Source: DATGUN01 sp035301285
GTDB taxonomy: Bacteria; Bacillota; Bacilli; Bacillales; Amphibacillaceae
Direction of reading: 5' to 3'
Length of the DNA: 31,789 nt
Assembly: GCA_035301285.1 (NCBI GenBank)
Contig: DATGUN010000045.1
Span: forward strand, 1 to 31,789
Position numbers and translations under genes: made by a program. The notes under the pieces are model-generated. The model was not told the DNA's origin. It did not search any database and saw nothing but the letters and a program-made list of their open reading frames with translations. Below are positions 1-6,881 of the stretch, piece by piece (within the stretch, counting starts at the first letter, position 1; each line of letters starts with the position of its first letter).

Positions 1-10
1 TATGAATGAC

Positions 11-19
11 TGATATAAT
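11..19 (+). promoter_or_regulatory. extended -10 promoter element upstream of the cytochrome c lipoprotein gene
   Basis: TGATATAAT matches the extended -10 consensus TGnTATAAT. The start codon lies about 90 bases downstream. A -35 box would fall outside the window, so only half of the promoter can be judged. Confidence 0.4.
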
Positions 20-111
20 AGGTTTACTTTGGAAAATTATAGTCGGTTCCTTAAATGTATAAATGCATCTGAAAAATACATACAACGACGAACACAATGG
101 GAGGATAAAGA

Positions 112-1329
112 ATGACAAAACGAATCATTGGATGGGCCATGATCCTTTTTATAGGAATGATTCTATCAGCATGCAATATTTTTACGAGCGAAGACCTGGA
201 CAATCATACGGAAAAAGATGCGATGACCTCATTTCTGAAAGCGGCTTTTGACGAGGATGAGGATATGGTCGATGAGCTTGCGACATTTGATGAAGATGAG
301 CAAAAAGATTTCATCAAGCAGGCGAAAAATGAAAACCTTGCGGACATTGACATGGATGCGTGTGCCATTAATGATACGGGTGACCCTACATATGCAGCAA
401 TTTGTGAAAATGATGATGGTGAAGATGTCCACATCGTGATGTCCCTGGATGAAGAAGATGACGATGAGTATTTTATCGAAAGTGTCTCTATGGATCCGGC
501 GGTTGACTTTACATTCAGGCAAGATGACTCTGAACTGACTGATGATTATGTGGAAGAACTGGAAGAGATGATCAATGCGGACTTCCCGATGTTGGATGAT
601 GATGAAAAAGAACAGATGGCTTTTCAGTCGTATGATTTCGCTGATTTACTTGTGAATCTGTTTGACGATGATGAGCCGATCAAGGACCGTATCGATATGG
701 ACAAATTCGTAAGTTCTTATGATGACTTCAATGATGAGCAGGAAGTGGTCGACTTCATAAAAGAAAACCTCGATGATATGTCGGACGATCTGATTGTTAC
801 GGAAATTGAATTCGGATCGTTTTATGATAATTTGACTTACCACGACATCCATAATGAAGCGGATTATGAGTCAGCTAAAAATTATGTCCCTGTTCCAATG
901 GATGAAGAGCATGAAATCTCCTTTACACTAGAAGACGAAAACGAGGAGACGCAATATTTCAGTGGGCGATTTTATATGAAGGATGATCAATTGAAGTTCT
1001 TTAAATTTTTTGTCTATCATGAATCGACATTCGAATATGAAAGCTATGATCTAGAACAAGAAGATGAGGACGAATCGGATGATCTTGCCGGAGACGTCAC
1101 GATGGATGATGGCGAGGAAGTTTATATGAATAATTGTGCCTCTTGCCACGCAGATGATCTCTCAGGATCGGTCGGACCAGATTTAACGGAAGTCTATGAT
1201 AAATATGACAAAGAAGAACTGATGGACATCGTAATAGAAGGCACAGGGGATATGCCGCCGGGCATCATTGTGGATGACGAGGAAGCAGAAGTTCTCAGCG
1301 AGTGGTTGTTGGAATTGGAAGAGGAATAG
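112..1329 (+). CDS. lipoprotein with acidic N-terminal domain and C-terminal cytochrome c domain
   Basis: A 405-residue membrane-anchored c-type cytochrome. A short hydrophobic segment ends in the lipobox LSAC with lipidated Cys21. Residues 22 to about 325 are an extremely Asp/Glu-rich domain that I do not recognise. The last 75 residues carry one heme-binding motif, CASCH (342-346), and a likely axial methionine, Met381, in GDMPPG. This resembles the small cytochrome c-551 (CccB-type) lipoproteins of Bacillaceae, which shuttle electrons on the outer face of the membrane. Those proteins are only about 110 residues long, so the 300-residue front domain is unusual. GGGAGG at 99-104 stands 7 bases before the ATG. 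The gene stands alone on the plus strand, ends at a strong terminator, and is probably unrelated to the sugar locus. Cytochrome assignment is firm; redox partner and front-domain role are unknown. Confidence 0.85.
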   Translation: MTKRIIGWAMILFIGMILSACNIFTSEDLDNHTEKDAMTSFLKAAFDEDEDMVDELATFDEDEQKDFIKQAKNENLADIDMDACAINDTGDPTYAAICENDDGEDVHIVMSLDEEDDDEYFIESVSMDPAVDFTFRQDDSELTDDYVEELEEMINADFPMLDDDEKEQMAFQSYDFADLLVNLFDDDEPIKDRIDMDKFVSSYDDFNDEQEVVDFIKENLDDMSDDLIVTEIEFGSFYDNLTYHDIHNEADYESAKNYVPVPMDEEHEISFTLEDENEETQYFSGRFYMKDDQLKFFKFFVYHESTFEYESYDLEQEDEDESDDLAGDVTMDDGEEVYMNNCASCHADDLSGSVGPDLTEVYDKYDKEELMDIVIEGTGDMPPGIIVDDEEAEVLSEWLLELEEE

Positions 1330-1331
1330 GA

Positions 1332-1377
1332 AATACGGTAGAGTAACGGGAATTTCCGGCGCTCTACCGTATTTTTT
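1332..1377 (+). terminator. Rho-independent terminator of the cytochrome gene
   Basis: A 12-bp stem (AATACGGTAGAG at 1332-1343 with CTCTACCGTATT at 1362-1373) encloses an 18-base loop and runs into seven T. It overlaps the 3' end of the convergent acetyltransferase gene, and the AAA on its left side makes it usable in both directions. Confidence 0.85.
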
Positions 1378-1894
1378 TCCGGTATACGATAAACTGGCAT
1401 GGCAGCGCCAATTTGATGGAGAGTTGCGAAACGGCGTTGTCGATCAATTCGATGCCGGTCTCTTGATAGCCCTGTTTCGTATACCATTTGATAAGGTTTG
1501 CTTTGGATGGAAATGATGCCGTACCCTCTTGTGGTGTGAGCACTTTGATTTGCATGACGGACAGTTCGGCTTGTCGAAACGCTTCCTCAGCAAATTCAAC
1601 AAGTGCCCGCCCGACACCAGCACCCTGCCTAGACTTGTCCACGGCGAGAATCCCGAATTCCCCGGTTTCTGTATCCACTTGGCTGATCCGCACACACCCT
1701 GCGATTTCACCGTTGACGCGCGCTATGGCAAGCTCCTCTTTTTCAGCGAGCCATTTGATTTCAGCTGTATCGGTCCGCACTTGCCCGTCAAACCAGATCC
1801 CTTTTTCCGCTTCCTTGTAAACACGATTTACGATATCCGCCAGCTGTTCCACTTCAGTTATCGATGTATCCGGGTGGAGCATTTCTATGTCCAT
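1364..1894 (-). CDS. GNAT family N-acetyltransferase
   Basis: A 176-residue single-domain GNAT protein, expected to move an acetyl group from acetyl-CoA to an amine. The acetyl-CoA pyrophosphate loop is visible as QGAGVGRALV (residues about 111-120), preceded by the strand EFGILAVDKS. The C-terminal part WYTKQGYQETG is the usual motif B region. The start is well supported: AAAGGAGGGA at 1901-1910 lies 6 bases upstream of the ATG. The gene follows lacD by 62 bases, with lacD's terminator in between, so it is probably read by leakage or from a weak promoter of its own. Its stop codon lies inside the terminator of the convergent cytochrome gene. The substrate cannot be predicted. Confidence 0.85.
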   Translation of the reverse strand: MDIEMLHPDTSITEVEQLADIVNRVYKEAEKGIWFDGQVRTDTAEIKWLAEKEELAIARVNGEIAGCVRISQVDTETGEFGILAVDKSRQGAGVGRALVEFAEEAFRQAELSVMQIKVLTPQEGTASFPSKANLIKWYTKQGYQETGIELIDNAVSQLSIKLALPCQFIVYRKKIR

Positions 1895-1909
1895 CTCATT
1901 TCCCTCCTT

Positions 1910-1943
1910 TAAAAATGTGGGAAGCGATTGATTCGCTCCCCAC
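1910..1943 (-). terminator. Rho-independent terminator after lacD
   Basis: Minus-strand arms at 1943-1933 and 1927-1917 form an 11-bp stem with one G-U pair and a 5-base loop, followed by ATTTTT. The T run lies directly before the acetyltransferase ribosome binding site. It marks the end of the gntR-agaS-lacC-lacD unit. Confidence 0.8.
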
Positions 1944-1956
1944 CCTAGCTATATGC

Positions 1957-2949
1957 TTAATCTAATTTATTCCAAGGCGTTGCCGTCTCAACAATCGCTT
2001 CTTGCACTTTTTTCAGATTGGATACGCCATTTTCTTCAAGCCATTTGTAAAATGCGTCATTGCCGTCACGGGCGAATGTTTCGACACCTTCTTTCCATAT
2101 AGCGCGCCCGCATAGGCTGCCGCTGAATTTGGCACCGGCTTTTTTAGCAAAATGGAGCGTATCGATAAACTGATCATTGGTTACGCCGCCGCTTAAGTAA
2201 ATGAATGGTACGCCGCTTTTATCGGAGCATTCTTTGTAGAATGCGGCTGCTTCGTCGGCTGTGAAAACCGGCTCATATTTGGAAGCATCAACACTTTGTC
2301 CTTCGATATGATAAATGGCGACAGGGACTTCCACTTTCAGCACGTCCACGCCGTATTCCGGTTTCGAGAACTCTTCCATGAAAAAGGCGACATTCGCTGG
2401 TTTTTTCTTGGCATATGCGCCACCTTTGGCATCCAGCCCTTCAGCACTGTACGAAACAGGCTCAAGAATGAACAACATATCGTTCTGTTTACACTCATCA
2501 CCGACACGTTTAATGAACGCATTTTTGATGGTGTTGTACGTTTCCTCTTCTTCATGGTCATAGTAAACGAGTAATTTCAATGCACTCGCGCCTGCACGCT
2601 TGATGTCCTGTACCGCATAATCGTCGACCAAATTCGGAAGGCGTCCTTTCTCTGTCGCGTCATAGCCTGTTTTTTCATATGCCATGATCAAGCCGACATC
2701 ATCATTCAACTTGGCAGCTGCCTCCCAACCATATTCCGGATCTAACAGGAGCGAGGACGATTGATTCCCGAGCACATCACTGATACCCGTTTTGAACTCT
2801 CTGAGTCCGTCACCATACGATATTGATTCATTGATGCCACCGATCATTTTCCCGAGCGACCCGCGCTGATCCATTGCTGTAGCTAGGATGATGCCATCTT
2901 TATTTGAAATCAACTCAAGTCCACGCTGTTTTCCAGGTGTAAATTTCAT
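1957..2949 (-). CDS. lacD: tagatose 1,6-bisphosphate aldolase
   Basis: A class I (Schiff-base) aldolase of 330 residues, the usual size for LacD. It splits D-tagatose 1,6-bisphosphate into dihydroxyacetone phosphate and glyceraldehyde 3-phosphate in the cytoplasm. The N-terminus KFTPGKQRGLELIS and the segment TAMDQRGSLGKM are typical of the family. Lys205 in VDVLKVEVPV sits at the same number as the known Schiff-base lysine of streptococcal and staphylococcal LacD. AAGGAGG stands 8 bases before the ATG. It is the last gene of the gntR-agaS-lacC-lacD unit and ends at a terminator. With AgaS upstream rather than LacA/LacB, its role here is galactosamine breakdown rather than lactose use. LacD enzymes are known to accept related ketose bisphosphates, so the stereospecificity may be broad. 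Confidence 0.95.
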   Translation of the reverse strand: MKFTPGKQRGLELISNKDGIILATAMDQRGSLGKMIGGINESISYGDGLREFKTGISDVLGNQSSSLLLDPEYGWEAAAKLNDDVGLIMAYEKTGYDATEKGRLPNLVDDYAVQDIKRAGASALKLLVYYDHEEEETYNTIKNAFIKRVGDECKQNDMLFILEPVSYSAEGLDAKGGAYAKKKPANVAFFMEEFSKPEYGVDVLKVEVPVAIYHIEGQSVDASKYEPVFTADEAAAFYKECSDKSGVPFIYLSGGVTNDQFIDTLHFAKKAGAKFSGSLCGRAIWKEGVETFARDGNDAFYKWLEENGVSNLKKVQEAIVETATPWNKLD

Positions 2950-3066
2950 TGTAATTCCTCCTTAGGTGTGCATGTTCGTGAAAACTATTGTGAAAAAGTT
3001 TTAGATTGTATGTTCAGGTTGCTTTGTTCATATCATAGCCAAGATACAGGACAAGGGATCCGGGGG

Positions 3067-3083
3067 TGGGGTTTCGTACCCCA
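3067..3083 (-). other. intercistronic stem-loop between lacC and lacD
   Basis: TGGGGT and ACCCCA form a 6-bp GC-rich stem around a 5-base loop within the 191-base lacC-lacD gap. No T run follows on the minus strand, so it more likely affects mRNA processing or stability than termination. The rest of the gap shows no recognisable gene or clear promoter. Confidence 0.4.
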
Positions 3084-3140
3084 TGCCCTTGGATTTTCTT
3101 GAGACCCAGCGGCTAGGAACAGTGGACCGCCCCTATTGCC

Positions 3141-4073
3141 CTAAAGTGTTTCTATATGCATGGCGTCGAGGCACCAGTCGATTTTGTCGGGATTGATGCT
3201 GCCTGTTTTGGCTTCCATCGCGTTCAACACACCCATGGACAGGGCAAATTTCATAAGCGCTTCTCCTTCTAGACCGCGCTCCATTGCAGCTGCAAAGCCC
3301 GCCACGACCGAATCACCTGATCCGACTGGATTCACCGCTTCTATCTTAGGTGCATATACACGGTAGTAGTGATCGGCATGCTTCACTACCGCTCCATCTG
3401 CACCCAGCGACACGATAATCCATGGAATGCCAGCAAAAAACGATTCATCAAGCGCTTGTTTAATATCATCCACGCCGGCAACCTTTTCGCCGAATACATC
3501 TGCCAACTCATCTTCATTCGGCTTGATCATATATGGTTTAGAAGCACCCGCCTCCAAGGTCGTTTTCAAAAGCGACCCCTTCGTATCAAGGAGAACCGGC
3601 TTGCCCGCCTTCTCACAAACGCTAAGTACCGATTGATAAAAGGTCACTGGCAGTCCTTTTGGAAGGCTGCCCGAAACCGTCACGAGCTTAACATTTTCGA
3701 CTTTTTCCTGAAAAGCACTGAGGAAACGTTCTGCTTCCGTTTCCGAAATCTCAGGGCCGCTTTCCAAAATTTCTGTTTGCTGGCCGTTATGGATGATCGC
3801 AATGCAGTTGCGCGTGTTGCCTTGCGTTGCTACAAAATCATCGCGGATACCATTTTCTTTGATACGTTTACTGATGAAATCGCCAAGTTCGCCACCAAGA
3901 AAGCCGGTCGCAGCCGCGTCTTGATCAAGCTGGCGCAACACATTCGCGACGTTCAGGCCCTTGCCGCCCGCCGTTTTCGATACATTCGTGACTCGATTGG
4001 CGGTATCAAGGGTAAAATTGTCAAGCTGATAATTCATATCAACCGATGGATTTAAGGTTACCGTTAAAATCAT
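3141..4073 (-). CDS. lacC: tagatose-6-phosphate kinase / 1-phosphofructokinase family (PfkB)
   Basis: A PfkB-fold sugar kinase of 310 residues. It is expected to phosphorylate tagatose 6-phosphate with ATP to tagatose 1,6-bisphosphate in the cytoplasm. The N-terminus MILTVTLNPSVDMNY and GGKGLNVANVL (from residue 36) are typical of the LacC/FruK branch. GSGD at 251-254 supplies the anion hole and catalytic base Asp254. An in-frame ATG lies six codons upstream at 4091, but TGAAAGGAGT at 4081-4090 sits directly in front of the ATG at 4073 and marks that as the start. It lies 60 bases after agaS and before lacD, which separates it from the otherwise similar 1-phosphofructokinase: the neighbours make tagatose 6-phosphate the likely substrate. 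Activity on fructose 1-phosphate cannot be excluded from sequence. Confidence 0.9.
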   Translation of the reverse strand: MILTVTLNPSVDMNYQLDNFTLDTANRVTNVSKTAGGKGLNVANVLRQLDQDAAATGFLGGELGDFISKRIKENGIRDDFVATQGNTRNCIAIIHNGQQTEILESGPEISETEAERFLSAFQEKVENVKLVTVSGSLPKGLPVTFYQSVLSVCEKAGKPVLLDTKGSLLKTTLEAGASKPYMIKPNEDELADVFGEKVAGVDDIKQALDESFFAGIPWIIVSLGADGAVVKHADHYYRVYAPKIEAVNPVGSGDSVVAGFAAAMERGLEGEALMKFALSMGVLNAMEAKTGSINPDKIDWCLDAMHIETL

Positions 4074-4133
4074 TGGAAAAACTCCTTTCAAAAAGGGACT
4101 GGGATAGAGTGCAACATATTAAAAAGGTTTCAA

Positions 4134-5309
4134 TCAGCCTTCATAATCGTAAATCGTAACGCCTTTCACGACACGATTGATGGCACCATCAGCACTCGGA
4201 TTGTCCGGAGTAATCCCAAGACTAATTGATTTTTTCACGGCAAGAACTTGCGCAAACACAACATATAACAACGCCCGGTGGAAATCACTCGTAAGCGCAG
4301 CATCCTTATTACCGACCGTTACCGTCCAGTCAGCAAGCTTCTCAACTTCAGAGTCCGCATTTTCCATAACCGCAATGACCTTCATACCAGAATCCGCAGC
4401 CGATAACTCCCTTAGAATATCCATGTCATATTTACGCGTATATGCATCTCCCGACATGAAAATAACCACGGCCGATGTCGGATTCAAAATCGATTTCGGA
4501 CCATGACGGAAGCCAAGTGATGTTTCATCAACCGCCACAACATTACCCGCTGTCAGCTCAAGCATTTTCAACGCCGCCTCGTGCGCCAACTGGCCAAGTC
4601 CACCAGAACCAAGATACGCAATCCGGTCAAAATCGAAGCCAAGCACTTCATCCACATGATCGCCAACATTCGCGACAAGCGCCTCACCATTCGCAATAAC
4701 CTGATCCAACGCGGTAAATTCAAAACCATCTTCCGCAAAAATCGTATACGCCGCAATCATCATACAAGAAAAACTGCTCGTCATCGCCAGAGACTGATCA
4801 TGCGCCTGATCCGGCGTCAAAATCGTGATACTCCGCTCATCACCCTTGATATTTTCCGCCAGCTGACCATCCTTATTACACGTAATCACCACTTGGTAAA
4901 AGTCATCAACAAGCTTCTCACCAAGCGCAACCGTCGCCACACTCTCAGGACTATTCCCCGAACGCGCAAACGACACCAAAATCGTCGGCATATCACGCAC
5001 AAAATAAGACTCCGGATTCGACACAATATCCGTCGTCGCTACCGCATCAAACGTCACATTCCCCTTATGCTGCTTCGCAAGTTCCGGCGCCAACGCATCA
5101 CCAATGAACGCCGACGTCCCCGCGCCAGACATAATCACACGAACCCTCGAATGCTTCTCATAAATCCCCTTCAAAAACGACTCGACCGTATCCTTCTTAT
5201 CCGCCAAAATCGCCTTCATTTCCTTCCACACTTCCGGCTGCTGATGAATCTCACCCACCGTATGCACCGCATCAAACTTTTTGATTTCCTCATTCGATAA
5301 ATTAAACAA
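4134..5309 (-). CDS. agaS: galactosamine-6-phosphate deaminase/isomerase, AgaS type (double SIS domain)
   Basis: A cytoplasmic protein of about 391 residues with two SIS domains. AgaS enzymes turn galactosamine 6-phosphate into tagatose 6-phosphate plus ammonia. The first SIS domain contains SGAGTSAFIGDALAPEL (about 60-80). The second contains YLGSGGLGQLAHEAALK followed by DETSLGFRHGPKS, the phosphate and sugar binding region typical of AgaS. No ATG is present at the 5' end. A TTG at 5315 is only 2 bases from AGGAGG (5318-5323), whereas the TTG at 5309 is 8 bases away and gives the usual start FNLSNEE, so I chose 5309. The gene feeds LacC and LacD directly downstream. The deacetylase and kinase expected upstream of it in the pathway (NagA/AgaA, GalNAc kinase) are not in the window. 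The 5' half is notably G-rich at third codon positions. Confidence 0.9.
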   Translation of the reverse strand: MFNLSNEEIKKFDAVHTVGEIHQQPEVWKEMKAILADKKDTVESFLKGIYEKHSRVRVIMSGAGTSAFIGDALAPELAKQHKGNVTFDAVATTDIVSNPESYFVRDMPTILVSFARSGNSPESVATVALGEKLVDDFYQVVITCNKDGQLAENIKGDERSITILTPDQAHDQSLAMTSSFSCMMIAAYTIFAEDGFEFTALDQVIANGEALVANVGDHVDEVLGFDFDRIAYLGSGGLGQLAHEAALKMLELTAGNVVAVDETSLGFRHGPKSILNPTSAVVIFMSGDAYTRKYDMDILRELSAADSGMKVIAVMENADSEVEKLADWTVTVGNKDAALTSDFHRALLYVVFAQVLAVKKSISLGITPDNPSADGAINRVVKGVTIYDYEG

Positions 5310-5383
5310 ATCCAAAACCTCCTATATTTTAATCGGGAAAACATCCCGTCACAAACACTTCCCAAACACCAATTCCTAACAAA

Positions 5384-5414
5384 AACCAGTGGTGGTCATA
5401 ATGTCATAACCAGT
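5384..5414. promoter_or_regulatory. possible second GntR-type operator upstream of agaS
   Basis: TGGTCA (5393-5398) and TAACCA (5407-5412) form a spaced inverted repeat. AACCAGT occurs twice as a direct repeat (5384-5390 and 5408-5414). The same AACCAGT follows the palindrome in front of gntR. The spacing differs from the perfect site at 6609-6620, so this is only a candidate. Confidence 0.3.
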
Positions 5415-5557
5415 TAAAACCATCCCAGAAAAAGTCGTTACAGAAGCGCCTCCTACCAACCCGCCGACCACATCGAACCGCCAACCCTGATCAAGATCAA
5501 CGGAGCCCAATCAAATCATGCGCACGAATGTGAGCACTTCATCCAGCCACACTCCGA

Positions 5558-5651
5558 AATCGCACAACCCGACATGATAATCACGCAGTTTCACCCTGAA
5601 AAATCGCGTGGTTTTATCCAAAAAACGCGCAAGCCCAAGCCAAAATCGTGC
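5558..5651. repeat. degenerate tandem motif array, about 21-23 bp period
   Basis: Five related cores (AATCGCAC at 5558, AATCACGC at 5579, AATCGCGT at 5602, AACGCGC at 5624, AATCGTGC at 5644) recur every 21-23 bases, close to two helical turns. Only the core is kept; the bases between copies differ. Confidence 0.4.
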
Positions 5652-5702
5652 GATCTCCGCCATATTCCCATACGTTTCCGCGAATTTGTTCTTTCCAAAT
5701 CT

Positions 5703-6422
5703 TTAGCTTTCCAGTTCGACAGTGTACTCGAATTTATCGCCGCGCGCGATGCTTACTGTGTACTCCAGCAGTTGGGCGCGGTGATAGGCGTAGCGTTTGA
5801 TTTGCATGGCTGGTTGTCGTTCGGAAATCTGCAGTTGTTCTGCTTCTCCTTCTTGTACGACAGTGGCGGAAAAACGCTCTGTTGCTCGGGTTACACGATA
5901 GCCGTAGTCATCATAGAAAATATCGTACATCGGTTTCGTGCGGAGAGCGTCTCCCGTTAAATCGGGGAACAAGTCACATGGCAAATAGGATGTTTCATAC
6001 AGTAATGCTTCTCCGTCCGCGAGACGCAGGCGCACTACTTGGAACACATTGTCGCCAGGATCGAGGCCCATTTTTTCTGCCAAACGCTCATCGATTGTCA
6101 ATTTGCCGAAGTGGATCACTTCTGTCGACGGCTTTTTTCCTAACGCCTTCATTTCCTCTGTGAAACTATACAATTTCACAAGTGGCTGATTATACGTTTT
6201 TGGAGCGACAAACGAGCCTTTTCCATGTGCCTTATATATGTAGCCTTCTCGTGCCAATTCTTCCAAAGCCTGACGAACCGTAATCCTGCTCAGCTCGTAC
6301 ATATCGCAAAGCACCCGTTCTGAGGGGAGTTTTGTATTCCCCGGAAACTGGCCATTATCAATTTTTTTCATTAAATCTCTCGACAGCTGAAAATATAATG
6401 GAGATTTACCGTGTTTATCCAA
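5703..6422 (-). CDS. GntR family transcriptional regulator, HutC/FarR subfamily
   Basis: A 239-residue repressor-type regulator, normal length for the HutC branch. The N-terminal winged helix-turn-helix spans about 5-70 (SPLYFQLSRDL, LPSERVLCDMYELSRITVRQAL, EGYIYKAHGKGSFV). The rest is the UTRA effector-binding domain (YSFTEEMKALGKKPSTEV, FQVVRLRLADGEALLYETSYLP). I place the start at TTG 6422, with AAGGTGG 8 bases upstream, because the product then begins DKHGKSPLYF as in relatives. An in-frame GTG at 6488 also has a fair ribosome binding site (GGAGAGG) and would add a 22-residue hydrophobic extension. The gene heads the agaS-lacC-lacD unit, so it probably responds to an amino sugar phosphate and represses its own promoter through the palindrome at 6609-6620. 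Confidence 0.88.
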   Translation of the reverse strand: MDKHGKSPLYFQLSRDLMKKIDNGQFPGNTKLPSERVLCDMYELSRITVRQALEELAREGYIYKAHGKGSFVAPKTYNQPLVKLYSFTEEMKALGKKPSTEVIHFGKLTIDERLAEKMGLDPGDNVFQVVRLRLADGEALLYETSYLPCDLFPDLTGDALRTKPMYDIFYDDYGYRVTRATERFSATVVQEGEAEQLQISERQPAMQIKRYAYHRAQLLEYTVSIARGDKFEYTVELES

Positions 6423-6608
6423 AAAAATCGCCACCTTCATCGCCAACAAAACACTTATAGACATAGAAAAAGAATGCCGTCCATGCACGATACCCTCTCC
6501 GAATTCCTATCCAGGGCACCTCCAAAAGCATGATGTAGACACGTATTCAAAACCAATGACTTCCAATCACTGGCAACATCAGCTTCAATCAGCGGTATTC
6601 TTTTTCAG

Positions 6609-6620
6609 TGGTTATAACCA
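6609..6620. promoter_or_regulatory. GntR-type operator palindrome
   Basis: TGGTTATAACCA is a perfect 12-bp palindrome lying 16-27 bases downstream of the -10 box of the gntR promoter, that is, over the transcription start and initially transcribed region. TGGTnnnnACCA is the arrangement seen in operators of HutC-type GntR regulators such as NagR/DasR. Binding by the adjacent GntR protein is inferred. Confidence 0.65.
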
Positions 6621-6635
6621 GTTGGCTTTGACTTT

Positions 6636-6664
6636 AGTATAAGCGGTAAAGGAACGATTGTAAA
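6636..6664 (-). promoter_or_regulatory. sigma-A promoter of the gntR-agaS-lacC-lacD unit
   Basis: On the minus strand TTTACA (6664-6659) and TATACT (6641-6636) are separated by exactly 17 bases. Each box differs from consensus at one position. It is the best promoter match in the window. Confidence 0.75.
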
Positions 6665-6679
6665 GGGATAAAACATGAA

Positions 6680-6722
6680 AAAGGTGTATTCCTTTCACCA
6701 ATGTGCGATGACTCGGAATACA
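6680..6722 (-). terminator. terminator-like hairpin just upstream of the gntR promoter
   Basis: TGTATTCC and GGAATACA (6722-6715 and 6692-6685 on the minus strand) form an 8-bp stem with a 22-base loop, followed by CCTTTTTC. It probably isolates gntR from the sulfatase/TRAP transcript. Confidence 0.5.
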
Positions 6723-6730
6723 TCTTCTCA

Positions 6731-6846
6731 TAAAAAATACCCGCATTCACTTCCGGGGGCTTTCATCATAGGCACGTTCAGCTTCCAAAATATGCTGATA
6801 CGGCTTCATGCATGACTTGGAAATGCCAGGATCGTGTGCGGGTATT
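6731..6846 (-). terminator. large structured 3' element ending in a T run, after sulfatase 1
   Basis: Outer arms AATACCCGCA (6846-6837) and TGCGGGTATT (6745-6736) pair perfectly across about 91 bases and run into TTTTTT on the minus strand. Nested inside are GGCA/TGCC, TTCCAA/TTGGAA and ATGC/GCAT pairs, giving a long arm with an apical loop. It can serve as the terminator of the dctPQM-sulfatase unit, but it is far larger than a normal terminator hairpin. Confidence 0.55.
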
Positions 6847-6881
6847 ATTATTATAGTATTTTTTCTTTACCTGTCGTGACC

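Larger units (their letters stand above)
5310..5702 (-). other. non-coding gap between gntR and agaS with possible operator and degenerate repeats
   Basis: No convincing gene is seen in these 390 bases. The part nearest agaS holds a second copy of the TAACCA/TGGT half-sites (about 5384-5414). The part nearest gntR holds an array of AATCGCG-like motifs spaced about 21-23 bases apart (5558-5651). The plus strand is strikingly C-rich and G-poor through this stretch and into agaS. Confidence 0.5.
6423..6881 (-). other. non-coding gap between sulfatase 1 and gntR: two terminator-like structures, promoter, operator, long leader
   Basis: No further gene is seen in this 459-base gap. From the sulfatase side it holds a 111-base structured element ending in a T run, a second hairpin with a T run, a strong promoter with palindrome, and then about 200 bases of gntR leader. 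The leader includes the alternative GTG start at 6488. Confidence 0.6.

Noticed and set aside
3369..4055. 228-residue plus-strand open frame opposite lacC
   Set aside because: No recognisable domain or ribosome binding site, and lacC on the other strand has clear PfkB motifs.
3141..4073. Calling this gene fruK (1-phosphofructokinase)
   Set aside because: Sequence alone fits both, but agaS upstream and lacD downstream make tagatose 6-phosphate the likelier substrate.
4581..5300. 239-residue plus-strand open frame opposite agaS
   Set aside because: Very Arg/Ile/Asn-rich low-complexity translation with no motif, lying fully opposite a well-supported gene; a by-product of the strand skew.
5574..5960. 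128-residue plus-strand frame spanning the gap and the gntR 3' end
   Set aside because: No motif or ribosome binding site; half lies opposite the gntR UTRA domain.
6736..6846. Miniature transposable element with 10-bp inverted ends
   Set aside because: No clear target-site duplication or second copy in the window; a structured 3' element with a T run explains it better.
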